Shown: positions 48,201-55,861 of the stretch, piece after piece
Layout: each line of letters starts with the position of its first letter
Position numbering within the stretch: the first letter of the stretch is position 1
From: Microvirga sp. TS319
Lineage (GTDB): Bacteria > Pseudomonadota > Alphaproteobacteria > Rhizobiales > Beijerinckiaceae
Assembly: GCF_041276405.1 (NCBI RefSeq)
Contig: NZ_JBGGGT010000002.1
Location: forward strand, 62,001-126,000
Length of the DNA stretch: 64,000 nt
Direction of reading: 5' to 3'
Notes under the pieces: model-generated
Told to the model about the DNA's origin: nothing
Databases searched by the model: none
The model's input: only the letters and a program-made list of their open reading frames with translations
Made by a program: the position numbers and the translations under genes

Positions 48201-49994
48201 GCCGGTCAGGACGAGGTTCTCGACATTCGCCCCGAGCGTATAGGAGAGGGAGGTTTCGACCGTGTCGGTGCCTTCACCCTCGTTCTCGATGACGACGTCG
48301 CTTGCGTCGTCCACGATGTAGGTATCGTTGCCGCGCCCGCCGGTCAGCGTGTCGGCGCCTGCGCCACCATCGAGCGTGTTGTTGCCCTCATTGCCCGTGA
48401 TCGCGTTGGCGACTTCGTTGCCCTCGCCGCGCAGATGAGCCGATCCGGTGAGAACGAGGTTCTCCAGAGCGGAGAAAAGACCGAGACTGTAGGAGATGGA
48501 CGCCCGGACGGTATCGGTTCCGTCGCCGGGATTCTCGCCGACGGCGTCGCCCTCGTCGTCGACGATGTAGGTGTCGTTGCCCGCGCCGCCCCCGAGGGTG
48601 TCGGCGCCTGCGCCACCGTCGAGCGTGTTGTTGCCGGTATTTCCGATGATCGTGTTGTCGAGGCCGTTGCCCGTGCCATCGATGTCGTCCTCGCCGATCA
48701 GGAAGAGGTTCTCGATGTGATCGCCCAGCACGAAGGAAATCGAGGCAGCGACCCCGTCGGTTCCCTCCCGGTCGTTTTCGATGACGGCGTCGCCTACGTC
48801 GTCGACAAAGTAGACGTCGTCGCCGAGCCCGCCGATCAGCGTGTCGGCTCCCGCAGCCCCGTCCAGAACGTTGCTGCCCGTATTGCCGGTGATGACGTTG
48901 GCGAGGTCGTTCCCGGTGCCGGAGAGATCTCCCGTTCCCGTGAGGATGAGGTTTTCGATATGCGGCCCAAGCGTGAAGGAGATCGAGGTCTCGACCGTGT
49001 CGGTGCCTTCCCCGGCCTCTTCCTGGGCCCAGTCGCCTTCGTCGGTGACGATGTAGGTGTCGTCGCCGAGGCCGCCCACCATGTCATCGATACCCGAGCC
49101 GCCATCGAGCGTATCGTTCCCGGCACCGCCTTCGAGAACGTCGCTCCCGCCCTCGCCGTGGAGGGCATCGTCACCATCGCCGCCGGTCAGGGTATCGTCC
49201 CCGTCGCCACCATGGGCCGTGTCGTCTCCGTCGCCGAGATCGATCATGCCGATCACCGTTCCGCCGCGCCCGTCGAACATGTCGTCGCCCCCGAGAAGAT
49301 GGATGTCGCCTGCGATCATGCCGCCGTTGCGGATCGCCTCTCGTCCGTCGCCGCCCTGAACGGCGGTGCCGCCGATGATTCTTCCCGTGTTGGCGAGCGT
49401 CGCCAGAGAGGCGGGAAGGCCGAAGAGGGAAGCCCTGGTGCCCAGCCACACGCCGATGCTGTCCGGGCCGCCGATCGCTTGAATCGTGCCCGCATTGGTG
49501 GTCCGGCTGCTGTTGTCGAGCCAGAGGCCGTGGGTGATGCCGACGATCGTGCCGGTATTTCCGACTTCCGTCCTGTCGACATCGAGCGATGCGAGACCCT
49601 GAATGCCGATTTCGCCGAAGATCACGCCGCTATTCGCAACGGCGACGTCGGCATAGCTGGCGAAGATGCCGATCCGGTCGCCCTGAACCTGACCGTTGTT
49701 GAAGACCCGGCCCCCATTGCCGATGTCGATGCCCGTCTCGCCCCCATGGACGAAGCCCGTGGATCCTACGAAAGCCGTGCTGTACTGGTTGCTGAAGTTG
49801 ATCCCGGCGATCGCCCCCGAGATCTGCCCGAACACGGAGACGGCGGAATAGTCGTTGAATTCGAAGTACGAGACCGCATAGGCGAGATCGTTGCCGGGGT
49901 TGAGGATAAGACCTGCCTGCGTAACGATGAGATGGTCGCCCGATCCGACATATTGCGTCTCTTTCTGGAGGTCCAAAACATAGAGGATCGTCAT
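45207..49994 (-). CDS. Large RTX protein with nine tandem 81-residue modules and cadherin-like repeats
   Basis: 1595 residues. The N-terminal ~265 residues are beta-rich (GINFSNQYSTAFVGSTGFVH; NGGRVFNNGQVQGDRIGIFA) with repeated NxGxI/V segments suggesting a beta-helix. Short RTX repeats lie at ~270-305, then nine modules of ~81 residues (~305-1040), each with DDTYIVDD, EGTDTV, a VENLVLTG strand, a NGTGN turn and a GNNxLDGGAGADTLTGG calcium-binding turn. Residues ~1105-1440 hold cadherin-like domains (IDENAAPQTAVAVVRSPDVA; APTGVSFSPANAVRV). A last RTX block sits at ~1445-1480, and a C-terminal region ends EYFHLI. No Sec signal; type I export expected. Likely a surface adhesin or matrix protein. 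Start ATG 49994 has no obvious alternative. Confidence 0.9.
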   Translation of the reverse strand: MTILYVLDLQKETQYVGSGDHLIVTQAGLILNPGNDLAYAVSYFEFNDYSAVSVFGQISGAIAGINFSNQYSTAFVGSTGFVHGGETGIDIGNGGRVFNNGQVQGDRIGIFASYADVAVANSGVIFGEIGIQGLASLDVDRTEVGNTGTIVGITHGLWLDNSSRTTNAGTIQAIGGPDSIGVWLGTRASLFGLPASLATLANTGRIIGGTAVQGGDGREAIRNGGMIAGDIHLLGGDDMFDGRGGTVIGMIDLGDGDDTAHGGDGDDTLTGGDGDDALHGEGGSDVLEGGAGNDTLDGGSGIDDMVGGLGDDTYIVTDEGDWAQEEAGEGTDTVETSISFTLGPHIENLILTGTGDLSGTGNDLANVITGNTGSNVLDGAAGADTLIGGLGDDVYFVDDVGDAVIENDREGTDGVAASISFVLGDHIENLFLIGEDDIDGTGNGLDNTIIGNTGNNTLDGGAGADTLGGGAGNDTYIVDDEGDAVGENPGDGTDTVRASISYSLGLFSALENLVLTGSAHLRGEGNEVANAITGNEGNNTLDGGAGADTLTGGRGNDTYIVDDASDVVIENEGEGTDTVETSLSYTLGANVENLVLTGEADINGTGNALVNAITGNDGNNALDGGTGADTLTGGRGDDTYVVDDQGDVVVENEGEGTDTVKASVSYILGGNIERLELTGAADINGTGNGLANAITGNDGNNMLDGGAGADTLTGGRGDDTYVVDNTGDVIVENGGEGTDTVRAFVSFSLADEVECLVLAGSGNLSGNGNNLANTIKGNAGNNTLNGAAGADTLIGGLGNDTYVVDHEGDVVIEEDDPGNDLVVATVSFTLAAHIERLSLSGSDSIAGTGNGLANTIRGNVGNNRLDGGAGADTLVGGRGNDIYIVDDAGDVVTESAGGGIDTVETFLSFTLGANVENLVLTGAADVGGTGNALANAITGNDGNNMLDGGTGADTLTGGRGDDTYIVDDQGDVVVENEGEGTDTVRASVNFTLGANAEHLVLTGAADIHGTGNDLSNVITGNGGDNVLTGGKGNDLLDGGAGRDVAVFSGARTNYVIARQFDGTLTVTDSRVGGDGQDTLSNFESLQFTDGTISLSPSSPTAPVVQGTVRTIDENAAPQTAVAVVRSPDVAAGEIAYSLVGNPGNRFAIDRAGGTITLIGAVDYEAGPNDDPDLQTEFGGTPQERKFYLLTVKGTETATGWETQTTTLRVYVTDVNEAPTGVSFSPANAVRVNSRAGDDVTTATAQDPDTVHPEFQVNKFRFTDALAGSNGLVSQDGLFKINANSGLIELNRDATAADAGNHTLKVQAYDGNLVSPVVDYVVRVLGADENPPPANIAFTDNTVRENLGRGNIIGRFTATDTDALTWTLVDDAQGRVELGSNGTLLVKNQTKIDSELAPTFDVVVDVFDGTTTVRFTKTITILNLQKETVNGLSTSIPGIGIDDYLRGGAGDDTLNGSIGNDTLSGGGGSDRLNGGAGDDAFRFDAAITNLNTDKIVQFDLKDPGNPAVNGDRIELAQSRFTGITAADVDSGILKASVFHAGTLATAQANHRIVYNQATGEIWYDRDGFGVGVAANLIATIISTTKPALTNEYFHLI
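46905..49080 (-). repeat. Nine tandem ~243-bp coding repeats in the large RTX gene
   Basis: Each unit encodes ~81 residues from GG(R/L/A)G(D/N)DxYxVDD to the next GADTLxGG. Units 4, 5, 8 and 9 are nearly identical over stretches such as DGNN(M/A)LDGG(A/T)GADTLTGG (17-18 residues), whereas 2, 6 and 7 are more diverged, indicating repeated duplication or gene conversion. Confidence 0.85.
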
Positions 49995-50126
49995 GATGGG
50001 AGCTCGCGATCGCAGACATCAAGTCTAGATCGCTTATATGTTATATAATATCAATAGTTCGTCAACGTGACACCCGAAACGCCTTCGGAACGACGGAGCC
50101 GGCCCGCCCCCGCGACAGACTCCCGG

Positions 50127-50945
50127 CTACGGCCCTGCCGCATGGCCGGAGCCCGTCCCCTGAGTGGGCGCGGCCGTGACGGCCGATCCCATCGCTCCCC
50201 CCACCAGGGCGCCGATCGGCCCTCCGAGAAGAGCGCCTGCGAGGAATCCGAAGAAGATCCCGAAGGTCTGATCCTGCGAGACGCACGGGGCTCCGGCAGG
50301 GCACGCGGCCGGAGCGGCCGGAGCGGCCGCGTGAGAAGCCGTAATGGCTCCGGTACGGATCGGCGATGCGGCGACGACGTGCCGCACCTGTCGTTTCGCC
50401 CCGCCCAACCGGGCGCCGTGCTTCGCGGCCAGGTTCTTCGGCCTATTCCCCGACACATGCCTCGGCGCGGGACGGGGCGTCGCCTTCGCGGATTCGCCCG
50501 GCGGGTTGATCGACGAGACGGCAATGTCAGGAGGGTAGGGGGGCGGTGGGATATCGGGTTCCGCCTGCGGCTCCGGAGCGGCCGCGGGGCTCTCCGGGCC
50601 GGGCTTGCGGGGCTCGACGGAAGCCGTGCTCTGCGCGGGCTGCGGTTCGGCCTCCGCACCGGCCGCAAGGGCGGCGGGAGGACCTGAGGACGACCCCGGA
50701 GCCCCTGCCGAAGGCGGCAGCGAGGCGATCAGGGCCTGAACGTCGGGGCGGGTGAAGACCGGCTGAGCCCGGATGCCGGGAGAAAACCGCTCCTGGAACT
50801 CAATGCCGGGATCGGCCTGCGGCTGATCGGCGGACGAGGGCAAAGGCTGCGCGTCCAGTGGCAGCGATGCGGCATGCAATCCGCAGACGAGACTGGCGAC
50901 GGCGATGGCACAGGTGCCCGAATGAGTCCTGCCGCGACGCGACAC
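50127..50945 (-). CDS. Exported Pro/Ala-rich protein with C-terminal glycine zipper
   Basis: 272 residues. A probable signal peptide (TCAIAVASLVCGLHAASLP) is followed by a long disordered Pro/Ala/Glu-rich middle (~30-225). Near the C-terminus is FFGFLAGALLGGPIGALVGG, a glycine-zipper membrane segment. The overall make-up resembles envelope-anchored hypothetical proteins; partner and function unknown. Monocistronic, downstream of the carbonic anhydrase on the same strand. Confidence 0.65.
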   Translation of the reverse strand: MSRRGRTHSGTCAIAVASLVCGLHAASLPLDAQPLPSSADQPQADPGIEFQERFSPGIRAQPVFTRPDVQALIASLPPSAGAPGSSSGPPAALAAGAEAEPQPAQSTASVEPRKPGPESPAAAPEPQAEPDIPPPPYPPDIAVSSINPPGESAKATPRPAPRHVSGNRPKNLAAKHGARLGGAKRQVRHVVAASPIRTGAITASHAAAPAAPAACPAGAPCVSQDQTFGIFFGFLAGALLGGPIGALVGGAMGSAVTAAPTQGTGSGHAAGP

Positions 50946-51057
50946 GGATCGACTCCCGACACGATCTCCGTGGTGTCGGTGAACCCGGGGCGAAACCGAT
51001 CGTTCCGTGTCGACCGCCGCGGCGACCGCTTGTCACGTGCAGTTGACGATCGGGCCG

Positions 51058-51738
51058 TTAGAGCGGCCCCGCATCTCTGGCAGAGAACATCGACACGCGT
51101 GCGGGAACGTCCTCCACGGCAGGCTTGAACTCTCCGGTCTCGGGATCGCGCACCAGCAGGACGCCCGTGGCCACGCCGAAATAGGCGCCGTGAAGCTGAA
51201 GCTTCCCGCGCTCCACCAGGATGCGCACGCACGGGAAAGTCATCAGGTTCGTCAGGCTGTTCTCGACGGCGGCCAGTTCGAGGCGCGGCAGGTACTCGTC
51301 GAGCTTGCCGGGAGGGGGGCCGAGGCGTTCACCCGCGGGCTTGATCAGGGACATCCACCGGCCGATGAAATCGCCCGGCGACAGGGGGGCGGTGTCATCC
51401 GCGAAGGCACGCACGCCACCGCACCGGGCATGGCCGAGCACCACGATGTGCTTCACGCGAAGCGCCTGCACGGCGAATTCCAGCGCCGCCGAGGTTCCGT
51501 GAAAGTCGCCTCCGGTTTCGAAGGGCGGCACGAGGTTCGCCACGTTGCGCACCACGAACAGCTCGCCCGGGCTCGCGTCGAAGATCACCTCCGGCGAGAC
51601 CCGGCTGTCGCAGCAGCCGATCACCATGGTCTCCGGCGACTGCCCCTTTTCCGCGAGAGCCTCGAAACGCCCCTTCTCTCGCGGAAAGCGGTCGTCGAGA
51701 AAGGAGCGGTAGCCATCGGTGAGGCGCTGGGGAAACAT
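51058..51738 (-). CDS. Beta-class carbonic anhydrase
   Basis: 226 residues from ATG 51738 (MFPQRLTDGYRSFLDDRFPR); the frame continues 22 codons upstream into the next gene's 3' end. Zinc ligands Cys42, His103, Cys106 (VIGCCDSRVSPE; LGHARCGG), and the Asp44/Arg46 dyad. It interconverts CO2 and bicarbonate in the cytosol. No targeting signal. 17 bp after the dehydratase gene, possibly cotranscribed. Confidence 0.95.
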   Translation of the reverse strand: MFPQRLTDGYRSFLDDRFPREKGRFEALAEKGQSPETMVIGCCDSRVSPEVIFDASPGELFVVRNVANLVPPFETGGDFHGTSAALEFAVQALRVKHIVVLGHARCGGVRAFADDTAPLSPGDFIGRWMSLIKPAGERLGPPPGKLDEYLPRLELAAVENSLTNLMTFPCVRILVERGKLQLHGAYFGVATGVLLVRDPETGEFKPAVEDVPARVSMFSARDAGPL

Positions 51739-51755
51739 GGGCAGTTCCTTGGCTG

Positions 51756-52694
51756 TTAATGGGTCAGTTCGGCGAGTCTGACGAGTTCGACATTGGCTCC
51801 GCACAGGAGAATGCCGATCCGCTCGCCGGCTCGGGGTTTATAGGCCCCCGAGATCAATGCCGCCAGTGCGGCACCGCCGCCGGGTTCCGCAGCGATGCGA
51901 TAGTCGCGCCAGAGAACCCGCTGCGCATCGCGAATGGCCTCGTCGGCGACGAGCGCCACATGGTCCACCGTCCGGCTGCAGATATCATGGACGAGATCGC
52001 CCGTGTTGCGGGCTCCGAGCGAATCGGCCGCCACCGAATCCACCTCCACGTCGACGGGCCGGCCCGCCTGCAGGGCGGCATGAAGCGCGCGCGAGCCCTC
52101 GGGCTCCACGCCCACCACCTTCACGCGGTCCGCCCACCAGCTCGCGATGCCGCCGATGAGCCCGCCCCCGCCGACCGCCACCAGAACCGTGTCGAGGGCG
52201 GGGCCGTCCTGCTCCCATTCGAGGCCCACCGTGCCTTGACCGGTCATGGTGCTCTCGGCCGCGAAGGGGTGGACGCGAAGGGCGCCGCTCTCGGCGACGT
52301 AGCGGTCGCAGGCATCCTGCGCATCGGCATAGCGGGCGCCGCCGATCGCCACCTCCGCTCCATGGGAGCGGATCACGGCGATCTTCGCCGGGCTCGAGAT
52401 CTCTGGAACGAAGATGCGGGCCGCCACGCCGAGCCGGCGTGCCGCATAGGCCACCGCAGCGCCGTGATTGCCGCCGGAGGCCGCCGCGACCCCTGCGGCC
52501 GGAATCGGCTTCGACAGGAGCGTGTTGAAGGCGCCGCGGGTCTTGAAGGAGCCCGCATGCTGCAGAAATTCCAACTTCAGGCTCACCGGCCCGTCATGTC
52601 CGAAGGCGCCCGGCGCGTTGAGGAGCGGGGTGCGGCGGATATGGGGGGCGATGCGGGCATGAGCTTCTTCGATATCGGCGCGGGTGATGGTCAT
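51756..52694 (-). CDS. Threonine/serine dehydratase-like PLP enzyme
   Basis: 312 residues. Fold-type II PLP enzyme with Lys51 in HAGSFKTRGAFN, SGGNHGAAVAYAA, the phosphate loop VAVGGGGLIGG and a terminal CGANVEL block. No ACT regulatory domain, so a catabolic TdcB-like or serine-racemase-like enzyme. It deaminates hydroxy amino acids to 2-oxo acids. The start overlaps the DUF429 gene end by 4 bases. Confidence 0.92.
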   Translation of the reverse strand: MTITRADIEEAHARIAPHIRRTPLLNAPGAFGHDGPVSLKLEFLQHAGSFKTRGAFNTLLSKPIPAAGVAAASGGNHGAAVAYAARRLGVAARIFVPEISSPAKIAVIRSHGAEVAIGGARYADAQDACDRYVAESGALRVHPFAAESTMTGQGTVGLEWEQDGPALDTVLVAVGGGGLIGGIASWWADRVKVVGVEPEGSRALHAALQAGRPVDVEVDSVAADSLGARNTGDLVHDICSRTVDHVALVADEAIRDAQRVLWRDYRIAAEPGGGAALAALISGAYKPRAGERIGILLCGANVELVRLAELTH

Positions 52695-53434
52695 GACGGG
52701 TCCCTGAGCGTCCAGATAGCGACCGGCAGGCCGTGGGCGTCACGGCCGGGCGGATCGGGAAAGGATCGCCCTCCACCTGTCGCGAGATCGAGCGCCACGG
52801 TCAACCCCGCCAATGCGTCGAGCAGGTCGTCGGCCGCTGCGCCCCTCGGCGGCGCCGCATCGACGAGCGCCTCGCCCAGGAGTCCGGACTGCGCCAGCAG
52901 CGAGCGGCGCAGGTGCAGGCCGGGCGCGAAGGGAACGCCCTTCACCTTCTTGGGCTGGTCGAGGGCCGTTCTTCCGTTCAGGGCCCAGAAGACGAGTTCG
53001 GGATGCACCTCGAAGATCGTCTCCGTCAGGACGGGCCTGATCCGCAGCAGCGTGTCGATCTCGCGGATCTTGGGAAAGATGCCAAAGCCCTGCCGCGAGA
53101 CTTTTCGCGGCGGATCGGATGTGGCGAGCGCCAAGGCGCAGGCTTCGCCGTAATCCTTTGCATAGACCGCCCGCCGCGAGGGAATGGCGAAGACCGAGGA
53201 TTGCCGCTGCCCGAGGAGAGGGCGGATGAGCTGTTCCGGGATCCGGCCCGACCCTCTCGTCTCCTCGGGCAGACCGATGGGCATGTCGACCGCGATCACG
53301 GTGGGCCGCTCGGGCGCGTCGACGATGGCGACGAGATCGGCCGCGACGGCGATCCTGGCCGAGGCGGGACGGCCCACCTGCATGAACGCCGCGATCCATC
53401 CGGCCCGGCAGCCATCCACGCCCGCGACCCACAT
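52691..53434 (-). CDS. DUF429 (RNase H-fold) family protein
   Basis: 247 residues. VAGVDGCRAGWIAAF, TVIAVDMPIGLPEE, SVFAIPSRRAVYAKDY and EVHPELVFWAL are the conserved DUF429 blocks; the first two carry the aspartates expected of an RNase H-like nuclease fold. Biochemical role unknown. Translationally coupled (4-bp overlap) with the threonine dehydratase-like gene. Confidence 0.88.
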   Translation of the reverse strand: MWVAGVDGCRAGWIAAFMQVGRPASARIAVAADLVAIVDAPERPTVIAVDMPIGLPEETRGSGRIPEQLIRPLLGQRQSSVFAIPSRRAVYAKDYGEACALALATSDPPRKVSRQGFGIFPKIREIDTLLRIRPVLTETIFEVHPELVFWALNGRTALDQPKKVKGVPFAPGLHLRRSLLAQSGLLGEALVDAAPPRGAAADDLLDALAGLTVALDLATGGGRSFPDPPGRDAHGLPVAIWTLRDPS

Positions 53435-53499
53435 CGCCTGCTCCCCTTTGCGTCCACCCGCGCACCTGATTACAACCGTTTGCGCAACGAGGAACCATC

Positions 53500-54384
53500 A
53501 TGATCGCGATCCGTCCCCGCCGTAGCGCCCTCTACATGCCGGGCTCGAATGCCCGCGCCGTCCAGAAGGCCAAGACGCTTGCCGCCGACGTCGTGATCTT
53601 CGACCTCGAGGATGCGGTCGCGCCCGACCTGAAGGCGCAGGCGCGCGATGCGGTTTGCGCCGCCGTGACGGCGGGCGGCTACGGACCGCGGGAACTCGTG
53701 ATCCGCGTCAACGGCCTCCAGACGCCCTGGGGCGAGGCGGATTTCGCCGCCGCCGCCGGGGCCGCACCCCATGCGGTCCTGCTTCCGAAAGTCTCTTCGC
53801 CCGAAGATGTGCTGGAGGCGGGCCGGCGTCTTGATATCCTCAGCGCGCCCGAAAAAGTCCGCATCTGGGCCATGGTCGAGACGCCGCTCGCGATCCTGCA
53901 GGCGCAGGCGATCGCGGCAACGGCGCAAAACGACGGGTCGCGTCTCGCCTGCTTCGTCATGGGCACGAACGATCTCGCCAAGGACACCCGCGCGCGCCTC
54001 GTCCCCGGACGCGCCGCGATGCTGCCCTGGCTCATGACGGCGCTTGCGGCGGCGCGCGCCTACGGCCTCGATATCCTCGACGGCGTCTACAACACCCTGT
54101 CGGACGAGGCCGGCCTGCGTGCGGAATGCATGGAAGGACGCGATTGCGGCTTCGACGGCAAGACGGTCATTCATCCCGGCCAGATCGCGGCCGCAAACGA
54201 GATCTTCGCGCCGTCACTCGAGGAGGTCGAGACTGCGCGCGAGATCGTCGCCCTGTTCGAAATGCCGGAGAATGCCGGCAGGGGCGCTGTCAGCCATAAC
54301 GGCCGCATGGTCGAACGGCTGCATGCGGACATGGCGCAAAGGACGCTGGCTCTGGCGGAGGCGATCGCGCGGAAAGAATCGTGA
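53500..54384 (+). CDS. HpcH/HpaI aldolase - CitE-like CoA ester lyase
   Basis: 294 residues. TIM-barrel lyase with RSALYMPGSNARAVQKAKTL, VVIFDLEDAVAP (metal/CoA site), VIRVNGLQTPWGEAD, WAMVETPLAILQAQ (metal Glu) and DGKTVIHPGQIAAAN. Related proteins cleave malyl-CoA, beta-methylmalyl-CoA or citramalyl-CoA; the substrate here is not decided. Single gene, divergent from the DUF429 gene. Confidence 0.9.
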   Translation: MIAIRPRRSALYMPGSNARAVQKAKTLAADVVIFDLEDAVAPDLKAQARDAVCAAVTAGGYGPRELVIRVNGLQTPWGEADFAAAAGAAPHAVLLPKVSSPEDVLEAGRRLDILSAPEKVRIWAMVETPLAILQAQAIAATAQNDGSRLACFVMGTNDLAKDTRARLVPGRAAMLPWLMTALAAARAYGLDILDGVYNTLSDEAGLRAECMEGRDCGFDGKTVIHPGQIAAANEIFAPSLEEVETAREIVALFEMPENAGRGAVSHNGRMVERLHADMAQRTLALAEAIARKES

Positions 54385-54508
54385 GTGGCGTGATCCCGGT
54401 CCGAATGGGCCGCTCCCTCGCCGATTTATCTCGCGAGCCATTCTTTCCTATCTGGCACCGGCCGGCAGCCTTGCTATAAAAGGCTATGGCTTTCGGGGGA
54501 GCAGGACC

Positions 54509-54844
54509 ATGGCAAGAGACAATTCACTGACGACGCTGACCGACGAGGACCTCGCGCAGGTCGTCGGGGGCGCCGGTCCTTCGAACGCGTCCCACCTTCC
54601 GGACCGTTCGGGCGAAGGGTTCCCGGGCATCGATGCCGCCGATCTCGGCTCCGTCATCGACAGGGAACTCACCCTTCCGGCGCGTTTCGCGCAGGCCGTC
54701 GCGCACGCGAACGAGCAATGGAGGCAGGCCATCGAAGAGGGGGCTTCGCGACCCGTGCTTGAGAAAGAGCCGCGGATCGCTGAAGAGGCGGCCAAGCTCC
54801 AGAAGCTCGTCAACGACTACCGCAACGCTCTTTCGAAAGATTAG
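54509..54844 (+). CDS. Small protein with double-glycine-type leader
   Basis: 111 residues from ATG 54509 behind GCAGGA. The N-terminus LTTLTDEDLAQVVGGAG matches the L(S/T)xx(E/D)Lxx(V/I)xGG consensus of leaders cut by C39-peptidase ABC exporters (bacteriocins, NHLP-like precursors). Cleavage after Gly-Gly at about residues 20-21 would free a ~90-residue, charged, Cys-free product (SVIDRELTLPARFAQAVAHA, EKEPRIAEEAAKLQKLVNDY) predicted helical. No C39 transporter or modification enzyme is nearby. The stop TAG is the first three bases of a TAGAGCATCG repeat. It may simply be a cytosolic protein with a chance GG; export is inference. Confidence 0.6.
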   Translation: MARDNSLTTLTDEDLAQVVGGAGPSNASHLPDRSGEGFPGIDAADLGSVIDRELTLPARFAQAVAHANEQWRQAIEEGASRPVLEKEPRIAEEAAKLQKLVNDYRNALSKD

Positions 54845-55045
54845 AGCATCGTGCGAAGAAGTGGGAACCGGTTCTTCGCGAAAAACGATGCTTCGCCAAA
54901 GAGAAAGAGCAAGCATTCTGACCCCGTCAGAATGCTTGCTCTAGAGCCTTTTCCGCAAAAGTGGATGCCGGTTTTGCGAAGAAAAGGCGTCTTTCTCAAA
55001 CAACAAATGCCTTTTCCGTGAACCGAAGTTCATGGAAAAGGCTCT
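54843..55045. repeat. Two structured intergenic repeats (GTGG-CCGG loop family) in tandem
   Basis: Copy A: outer GCATCGT / ACGATGC (54846-54852, 54885-54891), inner GCGAAGAA / TTCTTCGC (54853-54860, 54872-54879) with loop GTGGGAACCGG. It is followed by a 16-bp hairpin AGAGCAAGCATTCTGA / TCAGAATGCTTGCTCT (54906-54942). Copy B: outer AGAGCCTTTTCC / GGAAAAGGCTCT (54943-54954, 55034-55045), inner CGCAAAA / TTTTGCG (54954-54960, 54972-54978), loop GTGGATGCCGG. They fill most of the gap 54845-55112. Confidence 0.78.
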
Positions 55046-55112
55046 AGTCCGCAGGGCTTCCGTCCCGGTCCAATGGAGCCGGCAAGTGAGTGGATGGTGA
55101 GAGGATGGCCCG

Positions 55113-55787
55113 TCAGTCGATCCCAAGCCCCAGGAGAGCCGGAAGCTGGTTCATATCCGTGAAGGGATGCGCGCCTTCCGCCTCGAGCTGCTCGCAAGCG
55201 AGTTCCTTGGCGAAGCCGAGCACCCGGCAGCCCGCGGCGATCCCGGCGCGCACGCCGGGCAAGCTGTCTTCGACGACCACGCAATCCTCAGGTTCGGCGG
55301 AGCAGGCCAGCGCCGCTGCCAGGTAGATGTCCGGCCAGGGCTTGGGCCGCGGCACGTCTTCGAAGGAGAGGACGCGTCCTGAAAACAGGCTCGTGAAACC
55401 GAGACGATGCAGCTTCGTGCCGAGCTCGAGACGGGTCGAGTTGGACGCGACGGCGATCGGAAGTCCGTGCGACGCGATGGCCTGGAGGGCCTCCGGCGCT
55501 CCCGAGACAGGCTCGACCTCCTCCTTCATGACCGCGGCCACCTGGTGCGAGATCAGGGTCATCCAGTCCGCCGGCAATGCCCCGACCACCGCCTCGATCC
55601 GCGGCACCATGTCGGGCAGCGCGGTTCCGAGAAAGGTGTGGCCCGCCTCGTCCGGCGTCATGGGCCACCCCCGGACGGTGAGGTCCGCCGCGATCACCCG
55701 GTTCACGAGGGGTTCGCTGTCGGCCAGGACACCATCGCAATCGAAGAGGACGGCCGCAGGGCGGCGCGCCGGTCGAGAGGAAATCAT
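55113..55787 (-). CDS. HAD-family phosphatase (beta-phosphoglucomutase/GPP-like)
   Basis: 224 residues from ATG 55787. HAD motifs: AVLFDCDGVLADSEPL (nucleophile Asp), VASNSTR (motif II), RPKPWPDIYL (motif III Lys) and VVEDSLPGVRAGIAAG (motif IV). Subclass IA cap. Members dephosphorylate small sugar or glycerol phosphates. It is the last gene of the ABC importer operon, 74 bp after the binding-protein gene, so a phosphorylated polyol such as glycerol phosphate is a reasonable substrate guess. Confidence 0.9.
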   Translation of the reverse strand: MISSRPARRPAAVLFDCDGVLADSEPLVNRVIAADLTVRGWPMTPDEAGHTFLGTALPDMVPRIEAVVGALPADWMTLISHQVAAVMKEEVEPVSGAPEALQAIASHGLPIAVASNSTRLELGTKLHRLGFTSLFSGRVLSFEDVPRPKPWPDIYLAAALACSAEPEDCVVVEDSLPGVRAGIAAGCRVLGFAKELACEQLEAEGAHPFTDMNQLPALLGLGID

Positions 55788-55861
55788 CGAGCTTCTCTGC
55801 CTTTGTCTCGAAAACGAAGGGTACGGCCGTCGGGCCGCGCCCTTCAGGATGTCCGCCTTCG

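Noticed and set aside
46905..49080. Regularly spaced repeats considered as a CRISPR array
   Set aside because: Units are ~243 bp, coding, and in one protein frame; no short identical repeats with unique spacers.
47496..50048. An 850-codon open frame opposite the large RTX gene
   Set aside because: Its repeats (VVDDVGIVAAPAGQRVGAC) are the antisense reading of the RTX modules; no independent coding evidence.
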